The notes below the pieces were generated by a model. That model was not told the DNA's origin and searched no databases. It saw only the letters and a program-made list of their open reading frames with translations. Source: CAZNXJ01 sp964577115 (lineage in GTDB: Bacteria; Planctomycetota; Planctomycetia; Pirellulales; Pirellulaceae). Taken from it: DNA of 64,000 nucleotides. The stretch is from contig CAZNXJ010000010.1 in assembly GCA_964577115.1 (NCBI GenBank), positions 110,045 to 174,044 on the forward strand, written 5' to 3'. Within the stretch, counting starts at the first letter, position 1. Each line of letters starts with the position of its first letter. The translations under genes were made by a program, and so were the position numbers. Below are positions 30,858-40,166 of the stretch, in pieces.

Positions 30858-32300
30858 ATGGATCTCCCTTTGGCTCAACATCATCCCGCTGATTACCTGT
30901 CCATGCAATCCTTGGCTGACGATCTGCTGGCACGAGCACCAGGCGACTGGAAAATCCTGCTGGTGGATGACGACCCGACGAGCCGGTCGGCCATGGCCGA
31001 ATGGCTCGAACTCAAGGGCTATCATCCCCTCCTGGCAGGCAGCGCCGAGGAAGCGCGCCGGCGTATTCAGGAAGGCGTGGCGGTCGTCGTGACGGACTTG
31101 AAGCTGCCCGGCACCAGCGGGCTCGAGCTGCTGCGCGAACTGCGCGAGAAGGCTCCGCAGGTCCCGGTGATACTCGTCTCCGGCCATGGAACGGTGGATA
31201 TGGCCGTGACAGCGCTAAAGGAAGGCGCGTTTGACTTCCTGACCAAGCCGATCAATCTGCGCGAGCTGGCTCACCGCATTCAGCGCGCGATCGAAAACCG
31301 CGCGCTGACGGCCGAGGTTGCCAAGTTGCACGCCGAGCTGCACCGGCGTCAGGGGCTGCACGCATTGGTTGGCAACAGCCCGCCGATGCGTGCGCTATAC
31401 GAGAAAGTGCGGCTCGTCGCCGACACGCGCGCCACGGTCTTGATCACCGGCGAGAGTGGCACCGGGAAGGAACTCGTCGCGCGCGCGCTGCACCAGATGA
31501 GCCCTCGCAAGGGGAAGCCGTTCGTGCCGGTCAATGGCGGCGCCATTCCCGAAACGTTGGTCGAGAGCGAATTGTTCGGCCACGAGAACGGAGGGTTCAC
31601 CGGCGCGATCGAGAGGCGGATGGGGCTGTTCCAGGCAGCGCGCGGGGGAACTTTGTTCATCGATGAAGTGGGGGAATTGCCGCTGGCCATCCAGAGCAAA
31701 TTGCTCCGCGCCATCGAAGCGAAGAAGGTGCTTCCGGTCGGCAGCCCGCATGAGGTCGATGTCGACGTGCGGCTCATCGCCGCTACCAATCGGGACCTGC
31801 GCGAGCTCGTCGAGCAGCAGAAGTTCCGCGACGATTTGTACGACCGGTTGAAGGTGGTCGAGCTGCACCTGCCGCCGCTGCGCGAGCGACGGGAGGACAT
31901 TCCGCTGCTCGTGCACCATTTCCAGCAGCAGATTGCCGAGGAGCATGGCCGCGCGCCGTGCGAGCTAACCGTCGAGGCGCTCGACGCGCTGATGGCGTAC
32001 CCCTGGCCAGGCAACGTGCGCGAACTGCGAAACCTGTTGGAAGGCGTTATCGTGCTCTCGTGGAGCGAACGGATCGACGTGGGCGACCTGCCCGAATACC
32101 TGCGCGCTTGTCACGCGCCGCCCCGCCCGATGCGGTCTGGGATGACGCTCCGCGAACTCGAGCAGATCGCTATCCGGCAGGCGCTCGAGCAAGCCCAAGG
32201 GCATCGGGGCGAAGCCGCCCGGCAGCTCGGCATTAGCCTCCGCACTTTACAACGGAAGCTGAAAGAAATGCGTGACCAGGAGGAAGGGCAGCGCCCATGA
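30858..32300 (+). CDS. NtrC-family sigma-54-dependent response regulator
   Basis: A 480-aa regulator with three domains. The receiver spans about 31-145, with phosphoacceptor D80 and switch K130. The AAA+ activator domain (about 165-400) has Walker A GESGTGKE (198-205), a sigma-54 contact loop that reads GGFTGA (245-250) instead of GAFTGA, Walker B GGTLFIDE (263-270) and Arg-finger region 'RDDLYDRL'. The Fis-type helix-turn-helix is at 432-470 ('GEAARQLGISLRTLQRKLKEM'). GGAGGA lies 8 nt before the ATG at 30858; a TTG at 30804 is less likely. No histidine kinase is adjacent. Its place after the sigma-54-controlled hsp20 operon suggests it drives that promoter. Confidence 0.95.
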   Translation: MDLPLAQHHPADYLSMQSLADDLLARAPGDWKILLVDDDPTSRSAMAEWLELKGYHPLLAGSAEEARRRIQEGVAVVVTDLKLPGTSGLELLRELREKAPQVPVILVSGHGTVDMAVTALKEGAFDFLTKPINLRELAHRIQRAIENRALTAEVAKLHAELHRRQGLHALVGNSPPMRALYEKVRLVADTRATVLITGESGTGKELVARALHQMSPRKGKPFVPVNGGAIPETLVESELFGHENGGFTGAIERRMGLFQAARGGTLFIDEVGELPLAIQSKLLRAIEAKKVLPVGSPHEVDVDVRLIAATNRDLRELVEQQKFRDDLYDRLKVVELHLPPLRERREDIPLLVHHFQQQIAEEHGRAPCELTVEALDALMAYPWPGNVRELRNLLEGVIVLSWSERIDVGDLPEYLRACHAPPRPMRSGMTLRELEQIAIRQALEQAQGHRGEAARQLGISLRTLQRKLKEMRDQEEGQRP

Positions 32301-32369
32301 TCGGCAGGGAGCAAAGCGCGCAGCTCCGAGGGTGAACGGCCGCTGCGCGATCTTTGCTTCTGCCTCTGC

Positions 32370-35300
32370 TTATCGATTGGCCGCGGCGGGGTGCGTCGTC
32401 GCCGGGGCGCTGTCGGCATCCCCGTTGGACTCGCCGCGCGCCTCTTTCTCACCGTTTCCGGCGAGTTCGCCGTGGGCCGGTGCGGAGGCGTGCGCGGGCT
32501 GCTCGGCGGCGACCGGTACGGCCACAGGTTCCTCGGCGGACTCTGCTTCCGCTTCCGCTGCGGACGGTTCTTCGTCTTCGGACGCATCCTCGTCGGTTGT
32601 CTGCGCGGCGCGTGCCGGACGCACGACGCGCACCAATGCGAGGGCCAGGCGGCCGACATCGCCCGACAGGCTGAAGAGCGCCGGCACCAACACCAGGGTG
32701 AACAGGGTCGACATGAGTAGACCGCCCAGGACCACGCTGCCGAGCCCGCGATACAGCTCGCTACCGGCACCGGGGAAGAAGACGAGTGGCGCAAGGCCGA
32801 AGACAGTCGTGCTGGTCGTCATAAAGATCGGCCGCACGCGCGTCCGCACGCTTTCCAGAATCGCCTCGCGTTCCGGCATCCCGTCGTCGCGCATGTGATT
32901 GAGCGACTGGTGAACGATCAGAATGGGGTTGTTCACGACCGTTCCAATCAGAATGACGAAACCGAGCATCGTGAGGATATCGAGCGCCTGCAACGCCTGG
33001 CCCTGCCATTGCAGGTAGACGTTCAGCATGTTCAGTCCGACGATACCGCCGACGGCGCCGAGCGGAACGCTGAGCATGATCACGAACGGGTAGAACCACG
33101 ATTCGAACAAGGCCGCCATCAGCAAATAGGTGATCAGGGCGGCCATCAAGAGATTCCACTTCATCGCGCCCCAGGTCTCGTTCAGCTTGTCGGCGGTGCC
33201 GCTGAGCATGATGTTGTATTCGGGGCCATACAGCGGGCTCTCTCGGAGCGCCGGCAGGAACTGCGATTCGATCCGCTGGATTGCATCTTCCAGCGCGATG
33301 CCCGGTGGCGGCGAAATCTGGACCGTGATCGCGCGCTGCCGCTCGCGGTGATTGACCTGCTCGGGACCGCTGCTGTTGATCACTTCGGCCACGGCGCCGA
33401 CGGGTACGACCGATCCAATGGGCGTCGCAATCGGCAGACCTTCGATGTCCTGCGTATGGGTCACGAATTTGTCGTGACCCATGATCGTCAGGTCGATCTG
33501 GAACCCCTGATGCAGGTAATCGGACGCGTATGCGCCGTCGACGAGCGCATTCACGGCGTAGCCCAGTTCGCTGGCCGAGAAGCCAACTTCCGACGCGATT
33601 TCCATTTTCGGAATCACATGGATTTCCGGCGCCGACAGGTCGAGGCTCGGAATTGGCCGGGCCTGCGGCATTTCGGTCCGGGTAACCCACTCGTTGCCCT
33701 GTTTCACCTGGCTCACATGGACGAGCGGATTCTGCTCGGGGTTGGGATTCATCGCCATGCCCATCAGCATGCCGCCCATACCGACCAGCCGGCGCAGGTC
33801 AGGGCCGGTGATTTCGACGTCGATCGTTCGACCCGCCGTGAGTCCACGATCGAACAAGCTCGACTTGTTCGCCACCAGGATCGTACCGGGAAGGTCGGGG
33901 CGGAGCGTGTCGACTAGCTTCAGCAGGTCGTCAACGCGCTGAGGATCCGATGAGCGCAGACCGAGAAACACGGAACGTCCGCGGGCGACGTAGAAGAAGT
34001 CCTCGATCACCGGGTAATCCAGCTGAGCAGCCTCCGGCGAATTGAGATCCACGTCCCAGTAGGGTTGAAGTTTCTTTTCGACGAGCGAGCCCATCACGCC
34101 GAGCTGATTAATGTTGTAACCGGGAGGCGGCAACATGAAGGCAATGACGAGGTTTCGATTGCCGACCGGCAAGTATTCGACCTTCGGCCACAACATGTAC
34201 GTCAGCCCCACGGCGGCGGAAACCATCGTCGCCACGACCAGCGCCTTCCGGGGCCAACTGCCGAGTACCCAGGCGTTCACGGCGACGATGCCGCGGACGA
34301 TGTACGCGGCCGGATGCGCCTTGGCCGGCTGAGCGCTTTGCTGCCGATGGCGCTTATCAGATTCGCTGAGCAGCCGAGCGGAGGCGGCGGGGATGACCGT
34401 GACGGCGACGATCAGCGACAACCCCACGGCCGCGCTAATGGCTAGCGCGATATCGCGAAACAGCTGACCGGCTTCTTCTTCAACAAACAGTACGGGGATG
34501 AACACCGCCAGGGTCGTCAGCGTCGACGCGGCGACGGCGCCCCAGACTTCCTTCGTGCCTTCAATGGCCGCCGCGAACGTCTTGCGTCGCAGTTCGTGAT
34601 GATGGCGATAGATGTTTTCCAGCACGACGACGGCGTTGTCGACGAGCATACCGACGGCGAAGGCGAGCCCCGCCAGGCTGATGACGTTCAGCGACCGCCC
34701 GGCCTGGTGCATAAACAGAAACGTGCCGACGATACTGATCGGGATTGCAAGACCGACGACCAGTGCACCGCGTGCGAACCAGAGCCCTGAGACGAAGATG
34801 ATCGCCAGCGTCAGCAGGAAGAACCAGGGTGAGACGAGCAGTGCGGCGAGGGCACTGGCGGCCAGCAGCGGCGTGGTGAAGTAGGCGAGCCAACCCGAGT
34901 GCAGGAAGAGCATCAGCGTGATGATCGTCAGCGCACTGCCGAGAATGATGTTCTCGTTGACCAGCTGTACGGCCGAGCTGATATAGTCGGTTTCATCGTA
35001 AACTTGCGAGAGCACCAGGCCCCGGTCGGCCAGCACGCCTGCGTTGAGTTCTTCGGTGGCCTTGCGCAAACCTTCCATGACGTCGAACACGTTGGCGCCC
35101 GTGTCACGCACCGCGTTAATCGCAATCGCGTTGATACCGTACCGCCGCACGAAGCCGTCCGGCTTCTTGTGTCCGAGCCGCACCTCGGCCACATCGCGCA
35201 CATAAACGGGCTCGCCGTTTTCCACGCGGATCGCCAGATTCTCGACCTGTTCGGGGCTGCGGAACTGGCCGAGCGTACGTACCACATACCGCCGCTTCTG

Positions 35301-36122
35301 CTCCCAGACGTCACCGGCGGATGTGTCGAGGTTATGCTCGCGCAGCGCGACCCGCAAATCGTTGATGGTCAGTTTCCGCGCGGCGAGCTTATGCGGATCG
35401 ACAATAACCTGGAGCTCTTCTTCGCGGCCGCCCATGACGTTCGAGTTGGATACACCGGCCACGCGTTCGAAGCGCGCTTCGATGTAATCCTCGGCGAATT
35501 TACGCAGCGTCGGCACATCGATTTCTGACGGCAGCAGTTGCTCGGCGACCACCGGATGCTTTTCGGCGACGCGCCGCAGGCGGTATTCCGCGAGCCCCAC
35601 TGAATGGGCACGCAGCACCGGCTCCAATTCCTCGGCCAGTTCGGGGTGTTCTTTCTGAAACGCCTGGATCTGTTCCCGCGAGGGCATGCGGACGTTGAGC
35701 ATGAACCAGGCCACGGGCCGGTCTGATGAGCTCGATGTCGACACGACTGGCTGGTCGGTGTCCTCGGGATACTCGGGAACCTGCTGCAAGCGGTTGCTAA
35801 CCTTGAGCAACGCTTCCTGCATATCCGTGCCGATTTCGAACTCAAGCGTGATCGTGGCGACCGAGTCCATGCACTCGGACGTCATTTTTTCGACGCCCTC
35901 GACACTTTTGAGCTGTTCCTCCTGTTCCCGCACGATCTCCTGCTCGATTTCCATCGGGCTCGCGCCCGGCCAGCGAGTCTCGACGCTAATGACGGGAACT
36001 TCGACTTCCGGCGTCAGCTGCATGGGCATCTGCAGCACGGCCACCACGCCGAATAGTGCCGTGATCAAGACTCCCACGGAGACCTTGACCGGACTGCGAA
36101 CCATGGCTTCGATCGGATGCAT
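32370..36122 (-). CDS. RND-family efflux permease (AcrB/MexB-like)
   Basis: A 1250-aa inner-membrane proton antiporter, longer than the usual ~1050. It has the RND duplication: first TM at about 15-35, large periplasmic loops and two six-TM blocks. Recognisable segments are 'TRWPGASPMEIEQEIV', 'IAINAVRDTGANVFDVM', 'GLAFAVGMLVDNAVVVLENIYRH' (proton-relay helix, D-N where AcrB has D-D) and 'AILESVRTRVRPIFMTT'. Two oddities are a helical insertion near residues 145-195 (EHPELAEELEPVL, EKHPVVAEQLL) and an acidic, Ala/Pro-rich C-terminal tail of about 75 residues. It follows the membrane-fusion gene by 9 bp. No TolC-type gene is adjacent; the substrate is unknown. Confidence 0.93.
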   Translation of the reverse strand: MHPIEAMVRSPVKVSVGVLITALFGVVAVLQMPMQLTPEVEVPVISVETRWPGASPMEIEQEIVREQEEQLKSVEGVEKMTSECMDSVATITLEFEIGTDMQEALLKVSNRLQQVPEYPEDTDQPVVSTSSSSDRPVAWFMLNVRMPSREQIQAFQKEHPELAEELEPVLRAHSVGLAEYRLRRVAEKHPVVAEQLLPSEIDVPTLRKFAEDYIEARFERVAGVSNSNVMGGREEELQVIVDPHKLAARKLTINDLRVALREHNLDTSAGDVWEQKRRYVVRTLGQFRSPEQVENLAIRVENGEPVYVRDVAEVRLGHKKPDGFVRRYGINAIAINAVRDTGANVFDVMEGLRKATEELNAGVLADRGLVLSQVYDETDYISSAVQLVNENIILGSALTIITLMLFLHSGWLAYFTTPLLAASALAALLVSPWFFLLTLAIIFVSGLWFARGALVVGLAIPISIVGTFLFMHQAGRSLNVISLAGLAFAVGMLVDNAVVVLENIYRHHHELRRKTFAAAIEGTKEVWGAVAASTLTTLAVFIPVLFVEEEAGQLFRDIALAISAAVGLSLIVAVTVIPAASARLLSESDKRHRQQSAQPAKAHPAAYIVRGIVAVNAWVLGSWPRKALVVATMVSAAVGLTYMLWPKVEYLPVGNRNLVIAFMLPPPGYNINQLGVMGSLVEKKLQPYWDVDLNSPEAAQLDYPVIEDFFYVARGRSVFLGLRSSDPQRVDDLLKLVDTLRPDLPGTILVANKSSLFDRGLTAGRTIDVEITGPDLRRLVGMGGMLMGMAMNPNPEQNPLVHVSQVKQGNEWVTRTEMPQARPIPSLDLSAPEIHVIPKMEIASEVGFSASELGYAVNALVDGAYASDYLHQGFQIDLTIMGHDKFVTHTQDIEGLPIATPIGSVVPVGAVAEVINSSGPEQVNHRERQRAITVQISPPPGIALEDAIQRIESQFLPALRESPLYGPEYNIMLSGTADKLNETWGAMKWNLLMAALITYLLMAALFESWFYPFVIMLSVPLGAVGGIVGLNMLNVYLQWQGQALQALDILTMLGFVILIGTVVNNPILIVHQSLNHMRDDGMPEREAILESVRTRVRPIFMTTSTTVFGLAPLVFFPGAGSELYRGLGSVVLGGLLMSTLFTLVLVPALFSLSGDVGRLALALVRVVRPARAAQTTDEDASEDEEPSAAEAEAESAEEPVAVPVAAEQPAHASAPAHGELAGNGEKEARGESNGDADSAPATTHPAAANR

Positions 36123-36131
36123 GCTCGTCCT

Positions 36132-37514
36132 CTACTGCTTTTCAGGAGCGGCGGAGTTGCCAACCGCAGCGCGGGGCGAATCGACCTGAAGGATGCGCAG
36201 CTTCTGGCCTGGCTGAAGTCGCTCGTTGCCAATCGTCACGACCTGCTGGCCGGCCTGCGGCATGTCGCCGTCCAGGACGCCAAGGATTTCGAATTGGGAT
36301 CCATCGACAACGCCGAGCTTCACGCGTTTGGGCACAAATCCGGGCAGAGCGTCGGGCGATGCCCCCGGCGCGACAACGTAAATTGTCGCTTGCTGTTCGT
36401 CCCAGATAAGGGCGTCTTTCGGGGCCATGAGCGCCTCGCGCGGTTCGCCGACGCCCAGGACGACCTGCACGAGCATGCCCGGCATGAGTGCATGGACGCC
36501 GTTGTGCGGCGGGTTCGGGAGCCGGATGAGAACCGGAAACGTGCGTGAGCGGGGGTCGCCTTGGGGAACAATGCGATGGATCGTGCCGATCAGTTCCTGA
36601 CCGGAACGGGTGCTCGCCCGGACCGTCACCTCCATGCCGGGGCGCAGCCGAGTGACATAGTCTTGGGGCACGGGGACCTGGATTTCAATCGGATCGATCT
36701 CGACGATTTCCGCCACCGGGTCGCCTTCCTTCAACCATTCGCCCTCTTCGGTCAATTTGCGGACGACGTAGCCGGGAATCGGGCTGCGAACTGTGTACTT
36801 AGTGCGGATGTCTTCCTGGAGTCGCAGGTTTTCGCGAGCGGCCTCGAGACGCGCCCGGGCCTGCTCGATCTGCTCCTGGCGAGGGCCGGCCATGACCAGT
36901 TCATACGCGGCCGTCGCGGCGACGAGTTCCTGTTCGGCGGCGAGTTTGTTGGACAGCGTCTGGTCCACTTCTTCCTGCGTGGCGGACGTGCCCTGCTCGA
37001 ACAGCTTACGCGTGCGCTCGTACCGCGCGTCGGCATAGCGCAATAACGCTTCGGCGGCCAGCCGGCGTGCTTCTGCCTGGACTTTTTCCTCGGGCCGCGA
37101 ACCTCGTTCGAGTTCCTCGAGTTCTTTTTCACGCAGAGCTACCTCGGCCCGCGCTGCTTCGACCTGGATCGAAATGGTGCGAATGCGTAGCTGCGCGATC
37201 GGAACGCCTTTCTCTGGCTTTACGTCCTCGCTCCCGTCGTCCTGCGGTTCCGGCAGACCGACCATGTCGCCCTCATCGACATGCATCGTTTCCACGCGCC
37301 CCGCCACGGCGCTGCCGATCGTCGCGCGGCGATAGGCGACGACATCGCCCACAAAGGTGCGCCCTTCCTGGATGGTGCGCACCTCGAGCGGAGCAACATG
37401 CACGGCAGCCGGAGGCGATTCGGAGGAGTTCTGAGCGAAGGCGGAGCAGGGGGCCCAAGCGATCGAGAACACCACGGCCGTTGCCGCGGTCCAAACACAA
37501 CGCATCAACGTCAT
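36132..37514 (-). CDS. RND efflux membrane-fusion (adaptor) protein
   Basis: A 460-aa periplasmic adaptor. The signal peptide spans about 1-29 (VWTAATAVVFSIAWAPCSAFAQ). A split biotinyl-lipoyl half-motif 'IGSAVAGRVETMHVDEGDMV' precedes a long alpha-helical hairpin (about 115-255, 'EKELEELERGSRPEEKVQAEARR', 'RARLEAARENLRLQEDI'). The second lipoyl half follows ('YTVRSPIPGYVVRKLTEEGEWLKEGDPV'), then the beta-barrel ('VTRLRPGMEVTVRA', 'LMPGMLVQVVL') and membrane-proximal domain. ATG at 37514 is chosen for the signal peptide; upstream in-frame sequence is non-coding in character. It is first gene of a two-gene operon with the RND permease. Confidence 0.92.
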   Translation of the reverse strand: MTLMRCVWTAATAVVFSIAWAPCSAFAQNSSESPPAAVHVAPLEVRTIQEGRTFVGDVVAYRRATIGSAVAGRVETMHVDEGDMVGLPEPQDDGSEDVKPEKGVPIAQLRIRTISIQVEAARAEVALREKELEELERGSRPEEKVQAEARRLAAEALLRYADARYERTRKLFEQGTSATQEEVDQTLSNKLAAEQELVAATAAYELVMAGPRQEQIEQARARLEAARENLRLQEDIRTKYTVRSPIPGYVVRKLTEEGEWLKEGDPVAEIVEIDPIEIQVPVPQDYVTRLRPGMEVTVRASTRSGQELIGTIHRIVPQGDPRSRTFPVLIRLPNPPHNGVHALMPGMLVQVVLGVGEPREALMAPKDALIWDEQQATIYVVAPGASPDALPGFVPKRVKLGVVDGSQFEILGVLDGDMPQAGQQVVTIGNERLQPGQKLRILQVDSPRAAVGNSAAPEKQ

Positions 37515-37913
37515 CGCTGAATACTCGATTTCAATTCGCAGGAGCACCTGAGGGGCCGGGCGGCTGCGCTTCGGGCTGGCGACAACCCTCGCCCAGCGTC
37601 GTTCGGAAGCGCTCCGAAACTCGTGGAAAGGTGGGGATTCGGGGGGACTCGCGAGCACGATGGCTGCGAGCGGATTCACTATGGCGCCGCGCGACGAACA
37701 AATCGCGACCAAGGATTACAGCTGGCTGGCTTTACGAACCGGCTGGAGGGGCCCCGGAACGCCGCGAATAAAATTCCGCATCGAACGGTGTTGCCGGATA
37801 CCGGCTTCTGCGCCACGATACTCGCGTATTCAGCATGCGTCAAGGTTTGCTGACTGGACAGTCTGTTACCCTGAACGGCGAATATTGCGCCCCGAGGATG
37901 TTAGAGCACTCGC
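37515..37913. other. Intergenic, nothing recognised
   Basis: About 400 bp between two divergent genes (adaptor protein and methyltransferase). Open frames here lack family resemblance and codon character. No convincing promoter pair, dyad or terminator was seen, although both promoters must lie here. Confidence 0.4.
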
Positions 37914-38696
37914 ATGTCCAATCGCTTACCCGGCAGCCTCTACGATTATCCCGCCTACTATGACCTGGTTTTCGGTTCGGACTGGAAAGCCGAGTTCGCC
38001 TTCTTGGAGAAATGCTTCGCAAAATTCGCTGTGGGGAAGGTGCGGCGGGTCTTTGAACCGGCGTGCGGGACGGGCCGGCTGCTGATCCGCTTGGCGCAGG
38101 CCGGCTACCAGATCTCGGGGCTCGACCTGAACCCCCACGCCGTCGCGTACTGCAACGAGCGGCTGAAGCGCCACGGATTTCGCTATCGGGTCACCGTGGG
38201 CGACATGACGGACTTCACGCTGCCTCGCCCGGTCGATGCCGCGTTCAACATGATCAACAGCTTCCGCCATCTGCCGACCGAAGAGGCGGCGCAAGCGCAC
38301 CTGCGGTGCATGGCCGCCGCGCTGCGACCCGGCGGACTGTACATGCTCGGCCTGCACCTGACGCCGACTCGCGGAACGGCGATGGACGAAGAGGCCTGGT
38401 CCGCTCGGCGCGGTCATCTGCAAGTGAATACGCGGCTGAAGACGGTCCGCCGCCGGCCGTCGAAACGCGAGGAATGGTTCACGATGACGTGCGAGATTTA
38501 CACGCCGAGCAGCTACAAGCAGCTGAGCGAAGAGATCATGTTCCGCTCGTACACGGCCAGGCAGTTCGATGACCTTTTGGCGAGTGTCGGCGGCTTCTCG
38601 GTCGTCGAAACCTTCGACTTTCACTATCGCATCGATCACCCGATCGTCATCACGCCGCAAACGGAAGACGTGGTGTATGTGCTGCGCCGCGAGTAG
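37914..38696 (+). CDS. Class I SAM-dependent methyltransferase
   Basis: A 260-aa methyltransferase. Motif I 'VFEPACGTGRLLIRLAQAGY' is at about 46-65, followed by 'ISGLDLNPHAVAYCNERL', 'GDMTDFTLPRPVDAAFNMINSFRHL' and 'ALRPGGLYMLGLHL'. The start 'YDYPAYYDLVFGSDWKAEFAFLEKC' is characteristic of a bacterial subgroup with unknown (possibly small-molecule) substrates. It stands alone: divergent from the RND operon and convergent with a zinc-ribbon membrane protein (30 bp between stops). Confidence 0.86.
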   Translation: MSNRLPGSLYDYPAYYDLVFGSDWKAEFAFLEKCFAKFAVGKVRRVFEPACGTGRLLIRLAQAGYQISGLDLNPHAVAYCNERLKRHGFRYRVTVGDMTDFTLPRPVDAAFNMINSFRHLPTEEAAQAHLRCMAAALRPGGLYMLGLHLTPTRGTAMDEEAWSARRGHLQVNTRLKTVRRRPSKREEWFTMTCEIYTPSSYKQLSEEIMFRSYTARQFDDLLASVGGFSVVETFDFHYRIDHPIVITPQTEDVVYVLRRE

Positions 38697-38726
38697 GCCG
38701 TCGGCCCGACACGTAGCCTGCCGGCG

Positions 38727-39284
38727 CTAGGCTGTTTCGCGGTCGCTGCGCAGGGACCGGATGACGAACACCACGCAGAAAATACCGGCCACCGCGGCGA
38801 CGGCCAGGCAGGCGCTGATCACCCACAGCAGCCGCAGCCGATAGATGCGATTGACTTCGTAGAACGGGAGGGACTCTTGCTCGAGTCCCAGATCGACGAT
38901 TTCGCGAAAGAACTCGAGCGTCTCGGCGGGGGCCATGGCATCGATGATTTGGTCGCCCCGCTCGCGGAAGACCTCTTCGGTGACCGTCGCGTCGATGTTG
39001 TGCCGTATAAGCCCCACGATGGCGGCGATCCCGAGCGCGAGGATGAGTACGAGAAAGCTGATGCCGAACCCCAAACCGCGGAAGCGGCCGCGCGGCGCGG
39101 GATGCGCGGCACGGGAGGGACGCTGGGCGCTCGTAGGCTGGGCCGGTGCCAGCGTGCGCATCTGACGGAGCGTCGGCGCGACGAGCTGCTGGCCGCACGA
39201 GCAGGACAGCGTTTCGCCGGCCTGTGTGGGTTCCACCACGATTTGGTTCCCGCACGAGCACGGGAGCAGGTACTGCTTGCTCAT
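38727..39284 (-). CDS. Zinc-ribbon membrane protein, function unknown
   Basis: A 185-aa protein with an N-terminal zinc ribbon of two C-x-C-G knuckles (C9/C11 and C28/C30), a Pro/Ala-rich linker, one transmembrane helix (about 72-93, 'GISFLVLILALGIAAIVGLI'), a polar domain of about 50 residues and a second helix near the C-terminus (about 150-175). The ribbon would be cytosolic, the middle loop outside. Such proteins are common in planctomycetes, but no function is known. It is downstream of the short-chain dehydrogenase gene on the same strand (90 bp gap... between 39285 and 39374 going the opposite way), and may share its transcript. Confidence 0.7.
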   Translation of the reverse strand: MSKQYLLPCSCGNQIVVEPTQAGETLSCSCGQQLVAPTLRQMRTLAPAQPTSAQRPSRAAHPAPRGRFRGLGFGISFLVLILALGIAAIVGLIRHNIDATVTEEVFRERGDQIIDAMAPAETLEFFREIVDLGLEQESLPFYEVNRIYRLRLLWVISACLAVAAVAGIFCVVFVIRSLRSDRETA

Positions 39285-39374
39285 AAAGTTCGAAAGACTT
39301 GTGCTCCGCGGCCCGTACGCCGCCGCGGGCTCAGGCCGGATGGGCCAGGGCTGGCGGGCAGGTACCGGACGCGT

Positions 39375-40166
39375 TTAGGAAGGAGCGGCCGAACCACGGG
39401 CAGCCCACCAGGGCAAGCTGATACCGCCATCGATCAACAGCGACGCACCGGTCATGTACTCGTTGCGCGGATCGGCGAGGAACAGGATGCCCTCTGCCAT
39501 TTCCTCGGGAGTGCCGAGCCGGCCGAGCGGAATGGCCTTGCCGGCCTTCTCGAGCACCTCTTCGCTGGCGAACTTGCGTTCCCCGGGGGTGTCGGTCCAG
39601 CCAGGCTGTATGATGTTCACGCGAATCCGGTGCGGAGCAAGCTCGATGGCGGCGGTCTTTCCCATGTGCTCCAGCGCCGCTTTCGACATGTTGTAAGCCA
39701 TGGCGCGAGGAGCGGGGATGAAGGCATGCGGCGAACTGACCAATACCACTACGCCGGGCGTGCCCTGTTGGATCATTTTCCTTGCGGAGGCACGCAGCAG
39801 ATAGAAGGCGCCCCACATGGTGACATCCACCGTCCGCCGGAAACCGGCGAGATCCGCTTCGTAGAACAGCTCGCGGTCGCTATACGCCGCGTTGCTGACG
39901 GCGATGTCCACTTTGCCAAACTCTTTTACGGCCGCTTCGATTAGCCCTTCGACGGACTCGGCATCGGCGACGTCGGCCTGGACCTTGATGGCCTGGCCAC
40001 CGGCTTCGCGGATCGTGCGTACGACCTGCTCAGCCTCGTCGGCATGCGAGCGGTAATTGACCACGACTTGGGCGCCTGCGCGGCCCATTGCCACGGCCGT
40101 GGCACGGCCAATGCCGAGACTGGCGCCAGTGATGACAGCGACGCGACCTTCGAGATTGACGGCCAT
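39375..40166 (-). CDS. Short-chain dehydrogenase/reductase (glucose-1-dehydrogenase/FabG-like)
   Basis: A 263-aa classical SDR. The cofactor motif TGASLGIG is at 13-20, NAA(Y) follows at about 92-95, the catalytic Ser is 144/145 (VLVSSPHAF) and the YxxxK pair is Y158-K162 (AYNMSKAA). 'NYRS' after the second strand suggests NADP(H). 'INIIQPGWTDTPGER'-type C-terminal part ('RVNIIQPGWTDTPGE') and 'GASLLIDGGISLPWW' fit the glucose/ribitol dehydrogenase-like group; the substrate cannot be assigned. It is the last recognisable gene before a 1.3-kb gap. Confidence 0.9.
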   Translation of the reverse strand: MAVNLEGRVAVITGASLGIGRATAVAMGRAGAQVVVNYRSHADEAEQVVRTIREAGGQAIKVQADVADAESVEGLIEAAVKEFGKVDIAVSNAAYSDRELFYEADLAGFRRTVDVTMWGAFYLLRASARKMIQQGTPGVVVLVSSPHAFIPAPRAMAYNMSKAALEHMGKTAAIELAPHRIRVNIIQPGWTDTPGERKFASEEVLEKAGKAIPLGRLGTPEEMAEGILFLADPRNEYMTGASLLIDGGISLPWWAARGSAAPS

